Part shown: piece by piece, positions 11,253 to 23,790 of the stretch | How positions within the stretch are numbered: the stretch's first letter is position 1 | Layout: every line of letters begins with the position of its first letter | NCBI GenBank assembly: GCA_009760855.2 | Contig: WPIO01000011.1 | Span: 6,457,501-6,521,500 of the forward strand | DNA: 64,000 bases | Origin: Cristatella mucedo | Taxonomy: Eukaryota; Bryozoa; Phylactolaemata; Cristatellidae | Direction of reading: 5' to 3' | The notes under the pieces: model-generated | The model's input: only the letters and a program-made list of their open reading frames with translations | What the model was told of the DNA's origin: nothing | Databases searched by the model: none | Program-made: the position numbers and the translations under genes

Positions 11253-11961
11253 CCGAGGAACGGTAACCGGACAATTCGGCGCCGGACAATACGGCGCCGG
11301 AGAATGCGGCGCCAGACAATGCGGAGCGGAAAATTCGAGACCAAAAAACGGATTATTCGGAGCAGACAATTCGGAGCAGACAATTCGGAGCAGACAATTC
11401 GGAGCAGACAATTTGCAATGTATTCATTTTTCATATTTTAAACGCAGTATAAACACGCTTTCAAATAGTGAGTACATAGTTTTGAAACCTAGACGCTTTC
11501 AATTAACCAAGACATTTAATTACACAATAAGTGAAGATCCTCCTTTGAGGAAAAAGAAATGTCGAGACCTGGATCGTCGACTGCGCACGGTTGTGTTAAA
11601 TTACGAAAATTTTTCATCAATTGATTACTTGTGCGGATGTAGTCACAACATTAATTTAATGGATTAACATTTAGTATACTGGTAAAATTTTAAAAAATGT
11701 GATTTTGTGCAAGAATTGCTGGTATTTGCTATGACTTTTTTTGTAGTAAGCTAAATAAACTTTACTTTATACGGTATTATAGTTCTATTGAACACGATTA
11801 ACAAACAAAATTCGTTTAAATTTCAAATAGATAAGTTTTAAATATCCTGCTCCGAATTTTCCGCTCTGAAATATCCGCTCCGAAATGCCCGCGACGAATT
11901 TTCCGCGACGAATTGTCTGCACCGATTGTCCTGCACCGAATGTCCCTAGAACCCGAGGAAC
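11253..11961 (+). mobile_element. Foldback/Mutator-like DNA transposon with 9-bp TSD
   Basis: The element at 11262-11952 (691 bp) is flanked by the exact direct repeat ccgaggaac (11253-11261 and 11953-11961). Its left end is an array of about ten diverged 14-15-bp units (ggacaattcggcgcc, later ggagcagacaattc). Its right end carries the same array inverted (gaattttccgctctgaaat and similar). The AT-rich core has a short + frame at 11413-11667 whose end (RRLRTVVLNYENF, then YLCGCSHNI) resembles, from memory, the C-terminus of MULE transposases. Nine-bp target duplications and long repetitive inverted ends fit Mutator-like or foldback elements. It is non-autonomous. Confidence 0.75.
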
Positions 11962-12025
11962 ACCACGGTGACGTAGTTCGGTTCTCGCTCCATGCGGAGG
12001 GCTTGGGTAGCAAACGCTGACATTC

Positions 12026-12085
12026 ACAGCATTTTTTTTCAAGTGCCTAAAAAGATCGAGTTCTCTTAGGGTGGCGTGCAAATGT
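12026..12085 (+). mobile_element. Diverged LINE tail-like hairpin
   Basis: A weak match to the LINE-A tail (aagtgcctaaaaagatcgag, then ttctcttagggtggc). It is probably a very old fragment. Confidence 0.4.
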
Positions 12086-12204
12086 GTTTTCGCTATAATT
12101 TTTATCGCACGACCTTTAGAACGCCCTGCTGGCGACCTGCAGATCAGCAGCAGCAGCGAACGGGCATATCGGGTAGCGAATCGGAGCCACGACGCATGGC
12201 TGAA

Positions 12205-12290
12205 GTAATAATAACAATATTGATACACTTTATAAAGCTCCCTCGGAGTGCTCAATCTCTTTCTAGGCGCCACCTTGCTGCTGGGCGACT
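12205..12290 (-). mobile_element. LINE-A tail fragment
   Basis: The - strand tail hairpin (gcgcctagaaagagattgag, then cactccgagggagctt) with an AAT run to its left. There is no coding part. Confidence 0.6.
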
Positions 12291-12299
12291 TCAACAGGC

Positions 12300-14140
12300 T
12301 CAGGAATAGCGTGAGTGGGAGTTGGGACGATAGCGCTCTGGGGCGGAACCACGTGACGGCGATGGCACGCCCACGCTCTCTTGTGGTGGCTCTACAGCTG
12401 CAGCAAGAGAGACTTCGTGCACGTTCAGCTGAGGAGCTGTATGCTCATCATGCTAGTCTCCATTGCTGCAAAATTAAAGCTGCAATACAGCTACCGATAT
12501 GACAATAAATGCTTCGCCTGAAGCCGATGGATCAGGCGTCAGAGCACACTTTGCATCATACCGGCATGCGACCACGTGACGGCAGGCAACCGTCGGTAAA
12601 TACCAGCGATCGGACGCAAGTTGCAAGCACCGTTGCCAAGATTAACTTCAACAGAAGAAAAATCGCCCTTAAACTATACCAGTAAGGGCACTGCTGGCTC
12701 AGCAGGTTTATTTGGCACTGATTCGTAATAAGCTTCTGCATTGACTTCTGTTGCTGCCATATTTTAATATATTTATTTAATCTATTTAATTTAATTTATT
12801 TATGTCATATTTTATTTTGCCATATTAAGCCTGCGGCCGCAGGCCAAAGCAGGCGCCTCTGGGAGCAGCGCGAGCCGTCGCCGGCGGCGGCGGCGGCGGC
12901 GGCAGGCGCGACGGCGGCGGCTCGCGCTGGCTGCGCACCACGTGCACGCGAGGAGCTGAGCTACGCACTCGACCCCCTCACTCCTTGGACTTTGTCGCCT
13001 CCGTGCGTCTCTCGCCGCCTTCAGAGCGAGAGAAAGGGCAACGCATTCCTTTCCTTCGCGGACCCGAGTGTAAGCCAGCTCCGACGAAACGATTAAGCTC
13101 AAGGTCGAGGAGAAAACGATTGAGCGCGGCTGAGCAGCGGTCAAGGAGAAGGAAGCAGCGTGTACGAAGATTAAACACCACTCGATAACTGCCCAGAGTT
13201 TCACCCGGCTTAGCCGCGTGCACGGCGATGCCCCAGGTACCTGGCCACCAAGCACGGTTTCTATCTGCAGTACGTAGTGGAGGCATCTTTTCAATGGTTA
13301 CAGTGAATCCACCAGAATGCCGAGAACCAGGTCAATGGATCGGCCGGATGTAGCACGTATCGGCAGTCGTTGCCCAAATCTTGCAATAATCGCGAGCAAG
13401 CAGAGCTATTTGACCGATCCAGAAGTAGGTCGGAAAATTTCCGAGGGTTTTTCTTCGATGGGATCTGCCGAAATTGACCAGCTTAAGCTTCAAGAGGTTG
13501 GGCTGCTGGAATTAGCCCCTTCGAGTGCGTGTACAGGTATTTTAGGCGTAAAGCCGCCACCTGTGTAACTCCCTCCCCTCCTCTTCCCACCTTGCACTCC
13601 CAAGAGCCTCTCGCCGTCGACTGCTGCGGTGACGTTACTCACAGGGCGGCTGACAATGAACTTTTTCCAAGCCAAAATCCGCTGGCTCGGATAGCCCCAG
13701 ATATGGCAGGGCAAAAATAACCCTCCTGCCTAAAATAACCGTCCTCCGCCTGGGCCGAGAACTTCGGCTTGAAACGAGGCCGCAAGCAGCAGCTTCCGGC
13801 TATGTCTACGATTGGTGTAGCTTGATCGAACCGGCTATTCGTCTTTTGGAAGATGATACCCCGGTGCCTTCCGACTGAGCTTGTCCAGGCAAGGCAAGGT
13901 TTGCGTTTCCTTACTTAGCGAAAGAAACATTAATTCAAAACGGTAAGCATGTGTCTGGCACAAATTCGTCCTAAATGCAAGACCGAAGGTGGTCGGAAGT
14001 AGTGGTTTTAAAAAAGGCCCTTTGATTGCAAACAGTTGGTGTTACTTAGGTAGAAAAAGGACCTAGCCAGCAAACTTTCATTTTTACCAGGCCATAAAAG
14101 CAAAAAACAGCACGGTCGGCCGATATCTAAATCAGATCTA
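12300..14140. other. Unassigned sequence with GC-rich trinucleotide tract
   Basis: A (GGC)n tract lies at about 12885-12903 inside a GC-rich block (12830-13000). The frames at 12812-13294 (-) and 12985-13188 (+) overlap and are low-complexity. I found no convincing gene or repeat family. Confidence 0.35.
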
Positions 14141-14149
14141 CCTAATTGC

Positions 14150-17100
14150 ATGTCCCTGATGGTTAGGCGAGTGGAGTCTCGTCAACGTCGATACGATTTC
14201 AATGTCCAAGGTTCAATTCCAATGTCCAAGGTCCAATTCAAATCCGAAGAGCCAGCGTCCGCCAGGCCGGACGCAAACGGAGGAGAATACAAGCCACTTC
14301 ATCGCCGTCGCCTAGTTGTTGGACAGCCTCTTAAATTCCGCCTACTAAATGTACGTTCGCTAAAAACCAAGAGGTTACTTATCTGCGATCAGGTGGTCCA
14401 GGAGAAGCTAGATGCATTTCTGCTTACTGAAACCTGGATGACGCCTTGTTCCAGTAGCTGTATTTCTGAGACCACTCCAACCGGGTTCTCATTCAATCAG
14501 TCCATGCGTTCTGACAAGGTTGGTGGCGGGGTTGCAATTGTTGTACGGGAATCGCTTGGCTATCAAATGTGCTGTTTCTCGCATGGGTCATCGTTTGAAT
14601 CGGTTGCAATCAGGTCTTCATCAAAGACAATGCCTCTCACTGTTGTGATATATCGGCCTCCTTCTGGCTGTCTAAACTTGTTTATAGAGGAGTTTTCAGA
14701 TTTCCTCGCTAAAATAATTGTGTGTGACAGGCCATTACTGATTGCTGGAGACTTCAATATTCACATTGACAACCCTAGCAACAGCCAGGTCCGCTCATTT
14801 CTTGACTGTCTGGAGAATTTTGGTTTGGCCCAACACGTTAATCATACCACCCACGTCGGTGGCCACATTCTAGATCTCGTGATCACTAAGGATGTCCTCC
14901 CCACGGACCTTGTGGTGTGCCCACTGACCCTCTCAGATCATTGTTCGGTCTCGTTTACTGTTCCAGCTCCCTCGTACGCACAGGGCAATGTCGAATTCGC
15001 CAAACGACGTAACTTACAAAACATTGACATGGACAAGTTTTTCAAATCTGTTTGTGATGCAGGTCTTCTTGATCTGCATTCAGACTTGACCGCCAGCCTC
15101 GATACCCTCACTGATGAGATGAACATGACACTCAGGAGTGCTCTTGACAAGCATGCTCCCGGTCACTCTATCCGTGTTCAAAGTCGTGGAGATTCCTTTC
15201 AATTTACAAAAAAACTCCTTAAGATATGCCGGATTAAGCGCAGGCTAGAACGTCGTTTCAAGAAATCAGGGTCTGATGCAGATCTAGTCAATTTCAAAGA
15301 CTTCCTTCGAATTTAAACCCGAAAGCTTAAAAAACCAGGGCTTCTTTTTTCATTAGAAAGCTGAATTCCTGCCAGTCGGACACTAAACAGATTTTTTTAT
15401 AAGACAGTAAACCATTTACTGGCCAATGCTGTGAGGTCTGACTCCCCAGATATTAAGGGCTCAGCGGAAAAGTTTTCAGCCTTCTTTACTGACAAAATTG
15501 TGCACATTCGTGCCTCCATTAAGCCCCCTCCGACTAAAGCAATCGCGGTTCCACAACTTATGACCTTCCTTAAAAGGTTCTCCGATGTTTCTGCATGCGA
15601 TGTGGCTGCCTTAATAAGGTCTAGCAAAAAGAGCTCGTCTCCTGAAGACCCTAGACCTTCATCTCTGTGGTCTTCACTAGCAGATCAACTTAGCCCTCCC
15701 ATATTAATGCTTCTTTTGGAGGAGGGTTCGTCCCCAAGTCCTTCAAATCGGCAATCGTTAGAACCGTTCTTCAAAAGCCTGGATTAGATACAGGGGTCGT
15801 TGCAAACTATCGCCCAGTTTCCCTTCTTCCGTTCTTATCAAAGATTCTTGAAAAAATTGTTGCTAAGCAGCTGGTTGAACATATTGAAAATAATGGAATG
15901 TCAGAAACATTTCAATCAGGTTTCAAGAGGTAGCACTCCACTGAAACTGCTCTGCTCCGTGTTAACAATGAACTTCTACGTGGCAACGACAACGGGAATG
16001 TCACTGCCCTAGCTCTGCTAGATCTGTCTGCTGCCTTCGACACCATTGATCACAAAGTTCTGCTTGAACGATTGAGAACAACGATCGGTCTGGCAGACAA
16101 AGCACTGGCGTGGTTTAAATCATACTTGTCTGATCGTGTTCAATCCGTGTCGTGTGGGGGTCAGGTCTCAGACATGAGAAGGGTCACCTGTGGAGTCCCT
16201 CAAGAGTCTGTTCTCGGTCCCTTGCTGTTCTCCATTTACACACAACCTCTGGGGAAAGTGATTAAGGCACATGGAATAGGATATCACTTCTATTCTGGCG
16301 ATACTCAGTTGTATTTGTCGTTCAAACCGTCGGAATCTGCTGCGGCAACTGAGAAACTGAATGCTTGCCTTGCCGATATTCGATCCTGGGTGTCGGAAAA
16401 CTTCCTGAAATTAAATGATGATAAAACCGAACTGCTGCTCATAGGACACTCTAAGCGTGTGGCTGGATTAAAAGGCTTTGCTGTTCTAATAGGTGATGCT
16501 ATTGTGCGACCATCACCACGTGCTCGAAATTTAGGTGTCGTGTTCGACAGCTGCCTCAATTTCAAAAGCTTCATTCAGAAGACTGCTTCTACAGCTAGCC
16601 ATCACATCCGATCCATACATATCCAAGATTAGGAGCTGTCTCCCACAGTAGCTTGTAAAAAATTTAAGTAGCTCTTTAGTACCGTCTCGGCTTGATTATT
16701 GTAATTCCCTTTTGGCTGGGCTGCCAAAGAAAGCTAGTATGCCACTGCAGCTGACTATGAATATGGCTGCAAGGCTAGTCTTCAAGTCCCAGAGGTTTGA
16801 GCACGTGTCTCCTTTGCTAAAAGAGCTAGGATGGTTGCCGGTGGTGCAACGAATACAGAGCAAAGTTCTTACGCTGACCCACAAGGCCCGTCACGGCTTG
16901 GCTCCTTCGTACCTAGCTGAACTGCTGCATCAGTTTCAGCCTGTTCGCGCCCTCAGGTCCTGTGTGGACAATAAATTAGCTGTCCCATTCCTCCGCTTAA
17001 AGACAGTTGGCGACAGAAGCTTTATCTCTGCAGGTCCTAGACTGTGGTATTTACTTCCACAATTCTTACGCAACGACAACTACTCTCCTACTGCCGACTA

Positions 17101-17347
17101 TGGCACATCCTTTTCAGCGGTCCTGAGCTGCTACTTCTATGGTACTCACTACCTCAACTGCTCTCCTGACTCTGCTATGCTTGCCACCTTCTCTTTGTTG
17201 CATGAGACGAAGTCTGTTGGGTACCGAATGCGTACCGAAAGCCGCTTAGGCTGTGAGTGCGCTATACAAAACTCTCCTGCGTAACACCCACGTGGTCTTT
17301 ATGACTTTTTGGAGTTACAGACAGAGATACATTACATTACCTTACGA
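14150..17347 (+). mobile_element. LINE-B retrotransposon, near full length, inactive
   Basis: An L2/CR1-like non-LTR element. The frame 14150-15316 (388 codons) is an apurinic-type endonuclease: the LTETW glutamate is at residue 94, GDFNIH (Asp201, Asn203) follows, and SDH is at 262-264. The reverse transcriptase follows in broken pieces (15431-15787, 15800-16012, 16072-16632). It has the LSAAFDTIDH block near 16025 and GVPQESVLGPLLF near 16195. The catalytic box reads FYSGDTQLY instead of the usual FxADD, so the first Asp is lost. The C-terminal block is at 16712-17284, and the element ends in an ATTAC-type tail. Stops at 15317 and 15935 and several frameshifts make it a fossil. Confidence 0.92.
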
Positions 17348-18270
17348 TTGCAGCAAGCACATAGCTCGCGTTGCCGCTTCTACCACGGCTAGGCTTAGAC
17401 GGCACAGTATCCGAATTATTTAAAAAGTCTTCCAGCTGGGTAACAAGGAAGTTTTGCAAGCATTTAGCTTTATGGATAAAATTCCATTACATTTTCCAAA
17501 AAAGCATCATGATGAAATTTTTTTGGAAATTCTGTCTTCCATGAACTGCCAAAGCAAAACAGAGCTTAACTATTAAATTTTGAGGTAGAATGAGATAAGG
17601 ATGAAAGGCTCTTGGTTTTTGAAAAGCCACTGTGGGTCTTGGGAGACTACAAATTTGGTACCGGAAGTACCCGGTGAGACAACCGACCACAGTGGCTTTA
17701 GGTCGCGTCAGGAAGACAACTTCGATCGGTCGGTAAGCTGAGCGATCTGCTTCTAATGCCCTTATCTGCTTCTCGTAAGCTCAGATTATGGCAGTTATTT
17801 AGTGCGGTACCGAAAAATCGTAGCCTGTGTGTCCAGAAAGACGGCAAACCCTCAGAGAGCAATTAAAGTCCATTAATACACATCAGTTAAATCAGTTTTC
17901 CACAGATGAATTTAATTTTGTCAACAACGATGCGTTAATACAGAAAACCGATCGGTGCCAATTAACCTGCCAGGCTCCGCCGCTGTGGCTCCGTAATCGA
18001 ATTTCTTAAGATAAGAAAAACATGTTACCCGACCTTCAGTCGTTTTTGTACAAGTTTCTCAAAAAGAAGGCGTAAGATTTTGTTGTCAACCTCTAATGCC
18101 TCGACATTACAATTACAAAATTATATTTCTGGATACCTGCGATTCCACGATCTGCTGCCTTAGGCGAAAATCAACCAGTTTTTTTCGGAATCGTGGTGAA
18201 TTTTAAGACATACTACTGATCGTTGCTACAGCCTGGCTAAAACTAAGTAAATCTATCCACAGATTATGTG
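17348..18270. other. Unassigned sequence
   Basis: AT-rich with short frames only. I recognised nothing. Confidence 0.35.
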
Positions 18271-18276
18271 CCATTA

Positions 18277-19140
18277 GTTTATCTGCGTCTGTAACTCGAC
18301 AAAACCACAAAGATTGCGTGGGTATTACGCAGGAGAGTTTTGTAGAGCGAACTCAAAGTCTAAGCGGCTTTCAGTGCGCATTCTGTTGCCAACAGACTTC
18401 ATCTCACGCACAACAGAGAAAGTGAAAAGCGTATCTTATTCAGAAGAGCAGTCGAGGTAGTGAGTAGCACGGAAGTAGCAGCTCGGGAAGGCACGAAAAG
18501 ATACGCCATAGTCGTCAGTAGGAGAGTATTTGTCATTGCGTAAGAATTGTGGAAGTAAATATCACAGAATAGGACCTGCAGAGAAAAAGCATCTGCCGCG
18601 AAAGGCCTTTAAGTGGAGGCATTGAACAAATAATTTACTGTCCATACAGGACCTGAGGGGACGAAGAGACTGAAACTATTGCAGCAGTTCAGCCAGGTTT
18701 AAAGAAGCCAAGCCAGGAGGCTGACCATATAGATCAGCGAGAGAAATTTACTCTGCATCCACCGATCAACCGGTAGTCGAAGCAGCAGTCAAGTTTACAC
18801 ACAGTTGAACCTCTTGAGATCTGTTAACTAGCCTCGAAGCCACTTTTATCACCAGCTGAAGTGGCCTAGTGGCTTGTTTCGGTAGTCCAGCCAAAATTAA
18901 ATTGAAATAATCTAGCCTTGACAATGCAACGGAGCTAGTTAATTTTTTGCAAGCCCCCCCCCCCGCGGTGGACAGTCCGTAATCTTAGATAGGGATAGAA
19001 CATGATTTCTAGCTGTGGAAGCAGTTTTCTTAATGAAACTTTCACAATTAAGACAGTTGTCCACGACGGCATCTTAGTTCCGAGCACAATCTTTTCACAT
19101 ATATCCTCTCCCTCTTGCCTATCCAATAGCTTAGCACAGA
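18277..19140 (-). mobile_element. LINE-B 3' half, decayed
   Basis: Read on the - strand, this follows 16490-17330 of the LINE-B copy: a tgctcggaact / gtttcattaagaaaactgct region near 19100-19020, then the C-terminal block, then the gcgtaatacccacgcaatct terminus near 18340-18320. There are many indels; a poly-C run sits at 18952-18964. Confidence 0.75.
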
Positions 19141-19735
19141 ATAGGCTTTCCTATCTAAGCATGTGATAAGTTAACGCTGTGTCCTTTGAACTTTCTCAGC
19201 CTTCGAGCTCCTCGAATTCTCTAGATCTCGTCACAGGAATATTGCCCACATTTGCCATCGTATGACAGCTAACCTTCTCAAACTGAATTAGCGAGAGGTA
19301 GTCTACTGTTACTAGAAACTGAACATTTTTTGTCCAAATTGGCTAATTCACGCAAGCGATATAGCCTGTTACTGGAATCTGAGTGTTCTGTTGCAAAATT
19401 GCCTTTCGGCGGAAGACCGTGTGAGCTCTTCAGTAAAGTATAGACTGAAAATCGGACGTGCTTAGATAATGCTGCTACGTGGTCACGTTAGTCGATGCAT
19501 TCTTAAAATTCCGTTTACATGTCAGTACCTCTTTTCTTGCGGTTGGTCGTGCTAGTTATTGTGCAAGAGCACAGTTAGAGATGCGGTGCAAAAGCTCTGA
19601 ATCTTCGCTTTTCTGTCTTAAACGTGGCCACAGCCATGCTGCACCATTGCATCTCTGACTGGCTCTGTCTCCTCATCAAGAAGCACCTCACTTTAGGTCC
19701 CTTTGTTGTCTGGCTCCACCTCGTTATTTGTTCTG
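19141..19735. other. Unassigned sequence
   Basis: No gene or repeat was recognised; the only frames are short. Confidence 0.35.
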
Positions 19736-20012
19736 AATAATAATAATGCACTTGATAAAGCGCCCTCAGAGAAATCAATCTCTTTCTAGGCGCTTTGCAT
19801 TTGCTGCAAAGGGAAGTGCAATTGAATGGTGAGTAATATTATGCTTGATAAACAACATGAATAACATGATTAGGGGTGACACGTGCACATGGTCAGGATG
19901 CAAATGTGGTTAGTGGCTGCATGCTCAGTGTCAGCACGCATAAGCACGTGAAGGACGAATAAGAAGTTCTTTTTAAATGTGGTCAAGTCAGGGGATGTTC
20001 TGACGCAAGTCT
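19736..20012 (-). mobile_element. LINE-A 3' end
   Basis: From left to right: AAT run, reversed tail hairpin (gataaagcgccctcagagaa, then tctttctaggcgctttgc), the noncoding 3' UTR, and the last codons before truncation near 20012. Confidence 0.85.
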
Positions 20013-20325
20013 GAAATATTTACTCTCCGCAGTTCCTGACATGCGAGTGACTCTTCTGCCTCGTCTGGTGTGCGATTTGCATGGCTTAAGTCAAACTCTT
20101 TGAAGATCATGCATTTAGTTTGTACGCATCACGAGACTAGAAATTGCTACGCACTGGCGCAACGAGATCCCTGGAGTTAAAGAAATTACAATGAAGCTAA
20201 AAAGCTTGCCTTTTCCATGCAGCATTATCTTCGACCATTCGAAAATATTTTCTTCGTGTCCTTACGCTTGCTGCGATTGTGCATGTTATTGACACTAAAC
20301 AGTTTATATGCTGCCTTTCTATCTT
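20013..20325. other. Unassigned sequence
   Basis: Nothing recognisable was seen. Confidence 0.35.
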
Positions 20326-20327
20326 TC

Positions 20328-20540
20328 TTGTGAGCCGTGATGGCACTCTAGGTAAGGCGGTTGCTTTTCACGATTTCGCTCAGAGGTCGTGGGTTTGAAT
20401 CCAATCCTGCGGTGGGCGATCATTTATCGCTGTGGTAATTGGTGGTGATCGCCGTAAAAGCTCTTCAGCCGCTATATAAAAGAGGCTGTTAAGTTAGCTA
20501 AAAATATTTTTAGCCTGTGCCAAAGGCTTTTAAATTAGCT
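20328..20540 (+). mobile_element. tRNA-derived SINE
   Basis: The head gagccgtgatggcactctag has an A-box-like taaggcggttgc and a B-box-like gggtttgaatccaatcc. The body contains gcgatcatttatcgctg and ends in the family tail ctatataaaagaggctgtta. Tail pieces (gttagctaaaaatatt) are duplicated downstream to about 20560. Confidence 0.75.
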
Positions 20541-20544
20541 AAAA

Positions 20545-21725
20545 ATATTGTATAGCCTGTGCCAACTGCCAATAGTCTTATAAAAAATAGTACTTTTTAT
20601 AATGACTGTTATTATTAAATTCCAGAATTCAGCTGAATTGCTAAACCATTTATCACTATGACCGGTTATATCCGGTCAGCAAAAGGAACCACAGAAATTG
20701 CATGACTGAATATACCAGGGATAAATCTTGAAGTTTCAGAATTCAAATTTTGGTCATTATGGTATCGTTCTGATTGTATTAGGATCTATTTCTATCAGAG
20801 TATTGGTCACACTCAACTTTCCGTTAGGCGGCATATATTCAATCGTCATTATAAATAACAAAAAATATCACGCTGAGACTTGATTTTTCCATGTATCGGA
20901 ATTTGTCGTGAAAATAAAGCGCTTGACTTGTACAATCCAGCAATTAGTTGGGATTGACTATTTCGCTGCACAACAGAGAGGTTCACTCATGGGAATTGAA
21001 TACTGGAGTTGACCGCTTCCCTTGTCGTCAGTCTTCGACTTTACTGGCTGATTTCACCACGCATCTCCTGCTTATTGCTCTATGCGAGGAAAACACTATT
21101 GAGTTTAAGAAGTAAAGCAAATAGATTTCAGCACACTGTATTGCTACTTTAAAAGATGCTAAGCTCCGTTATTCCTGTCTGAAACTTGAAATCAGTCTCG
21201 CATGAGCACCGCTGCACTAACTGTTTGTAAAATCCAACTACCTTCTTAGCAAATGTCAAATCGAACTTAGTCGGTCCGTAAAGCTTACGTACTCGTCTCG
21301 TTTAACTTCAAATTTTTGGGAGATTTTTTTTAAAGCCCTGTCAACTTCGATTTTGGCAACAAAGTTTTGATTTCCATGACAATTGAATGCAAAATAGTCT
21401 GCTTAATCTAATATTAGCATTATGATCTTCGGACGGTCCACGCGATACTATCCAATCGGGTCAGATGCTGACGGCATAAAGAAGGCTCCAGTGAGCGTGG
21501 GAAGACGATTGCTTAGTCTGGCGAGAGTCTTAATCTTAGGCGACGCGGCAGCTCGGACAAGAACTGGTTGAAGCTCGGCTACAAGTTTCCCATTTTTTTA
21601 ATTTGTGATGGAGGCGAAGCAGGTCCAAAAACATTTTGCATTGCGGCAGAAGATTAACTGGCAGTAATCGACCCTCACAAAACCATTCGCAATAACGGAT
21701 TGCGTGCTGCAAGACTCGAACGCGA
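20545..21725. other. Unassigned AT-rich sequence
   Basis: No open frame of note and no repeat family recognised. Confidence 0.35.
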
Positions 21726-21727
21726 AA

Positions 21728-21910
21728 ATAAAATAAATATACTAGCTCATTTAACAATCTCATTTTGTATAGCGGCAGAAGAGCCTTAAAGGCTGTCGCC
21801 ACCGCTTGCAGCGGCAATAAAGGATCGGCCACCGTAGGATTCGAACCCACGACCCCGGGACCGATGTCGTGAAGAGCAACCACCTCACCTAGTGTGCCAT
21901 CACGGCCCAC
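21728..21910 (-). mobile_element. tRNA-derived SINE
   Basis: On the - strand: head gggccgtgatggcacactag, B-box gggttcgaatcc, body with gatcctttattgccgctgc, and family tail ctatacaaaatgagattgtt. It matches the copies at 20328, 42680 and 52692. Confidence 0.8.
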
Positions 21911-22034
21911 CAACCTGTGTAGCGATAGGCACACCCATCGCCCCTATTCTTAGACCCAGAAGCGATGAGCGTACAGGTCGGTTGATTCAACGACTTCGTT
22001 GCCTTAGTGGTTGAAGACTTATCGTCCATCTTGC

Positions 22035-22145
22035 ATCCGCTTGCAGCGGACAATAAATGAATGCCGGATGCGGGACTCGAACCCACTGCTAATCTAGAAG
22101 ATGCCAAAGGCAATAAGTTTATCGCTATAGCACATGTGCACTCCA
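22035..22145 (-). mobile_element. tRNA-derived SINE fragment
   Basis: The - strand carries the B-box gggttcgagtcccgc and the body feature tttattgtccgctgcaagcg shared with other copies. The head is diverged and the tail is missing. Confidence 0.55.
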
Positions 22146-22149
22146 TGGT

Positions 22150-22890
22150 TGAAGCTCGGTGTTCTGAAATCAGGACACCGGATGTAAGGCTTTGGAATCT
22201 TATGTAGTTTATTATTTTTTCGGAAGAGAATGGACCTAGCTATTGATAGCGTGCATGTTTGTCTGGTGTCTTAACCCCTGACTGAAGATGCGAGAACAAA
22301 ATAGTCATCCTTTCTGACCTGGTCCTGGCCACAATGAGGCCTGTGGCATCTGTAGCTCGCTTTGAGACTGCTAATTTGCTAGCATTTGACTTTAGTGATT
22401 ACTTCTCTGACGCGTGACAAGCTGATTTGCCCATCTGCGATCTTGCTGCGATCATGTCTGTACTACTAGGCCTGTGCTGTTGCCTACCCTCCCTCTATGC
22501 CGAATGAGAAAATGGGGTTTGGCACTATTCAATGTGGCGATAATGCCACGTACTATCATATGCCGATGTTGCGTTTTTTCAGAGAAGACAGCACTTCGAT
22601 TTCATCCGTTCTCCTTGAACTCATCTTCATATGTATGCCATATATAAAACAGTTCTCATCGCAATCAATACTCAGTATCATCGGCGGCTATCGCTATGTT
22701 GTCCGCTCAACCGTCACTAGGTCGGGTAGCGGCACATTGCTTCAGTGAGCAGATCTAACAGCAACACTGAATGAGCGAAAGCGAAAAGATCTGCCTGTAT
22801 AGCACAGCTTGTAGGGTAGGCAACTTTCGACACAGTCGCTAGAAAGCTTATAGCAGCTCACGCTTGGATCTGTATTGTCACAATAACCGC
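22150..22890. other. Unassigned sequence
   Basis: The short frame at 22497-22748 has no recognised family. Nothing else was seen. Confidence 0.35.
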
Positions 22891-22892
22891 TC

Positions 22893-23000
22893 ACCATTCA
22901 ATCGCATTTCCCTTTACAGCAAATGTAAAGCGCCGAGAAAGAGATTGAGTTCTCTGAGGGCGCTTTATCAAGCGTATTATTATTATTACATTATTATTAG
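22893..23000 (+). mobile_element. LINE-A 3' end
   Basis: It contains the marker catttccctttacagcaaat, the tail hairpin and interrupted ATT repeats. Coding sequence is absent. Confidence 0.85.
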
Positions 23001-23236
23001 AAATCTCGCTACATAACGAAATAGCGGGCTGCTCTACAAGCCTCTGCCAATCGCGGTTATTTCATTAGTAGTCCTCAGTTCAATGCCAACGGCCAAGTTC
23101 ATAGTTATTAATTATTGGTTATTGCAGGGTGTCATTGAGGTTTCAACTTGGCAAATGCAGATTTGAGCAGAACTGAGATTTGAAGTTGCCTAATGCAGTG
23201 CGGCCATCTTTGTGTCCCTATGTATCTATCAAATAA

Positions 23237-23790
23237 TAATAATAATAATAATAATAATTCACTTGATAAATCGCCCTCAGAGAAATTAATCTCTCTCTAG
23301 ACGCTTTACATTTGCTGCAAAGGGAAATGCAATTGAAAGGTGAGTAAAATCATGCTTGATAAACCAACAAAAATGAATAACATGGTTAGGGGTGACATGC
23401 ACAGGGTCAGCATGCAAATGTGGTTAGTGGCAGCATGCACAGTATCAGCACGCATACGCACATGAAGGACGAATCACAAGGACCCACTAAATGCTGTCCT
23501 AAATAGGTGTGTTTTTAAATTCTTTTTAAATGTGGTCAGGTCAGGGGATGTTCTGACGCAGGTCGGGAGGGAGTTCCAGGCTTTGGGAAACATACGAACT
23601 AAATGCACGGTCTCCAAAGGATTTGAGGTTTGTACGAGGTATTGGTAGACTGTTGGATTCCGAAAAGCGGGTGGTACGATGCTTGGCCTGATGGGAGAGT
23701 AGATCTGAGAGATAGGCTGGAGTCAAAGAATGAAGTGACCTAAAAGTGAGTGACAAAACCTTGAAGTCAATCCGTTGCTTGACTGGTCAT
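23237..23790 (-). mobile_element. LINE-A 3' end inside left arm
   Basis: A reversed ATT run and tail hairpin, then the 3' UTR, then the C-terminal codons (AYLSDLL, FGDRAFSSY) on the - strand. The hairpin (ctctctctagacgcttt) carries a few private substitutions. Confidence 0.85.

Noticed and set aside
21830-21900. Candidate tRNA genes with gggttcgaatcc B-boxes (also 20390, 36580, 42780, 52750)
   Set aside because: Each has a shared non-tRNA body and tail and no complete cloverleaf, so they are SINE heads.
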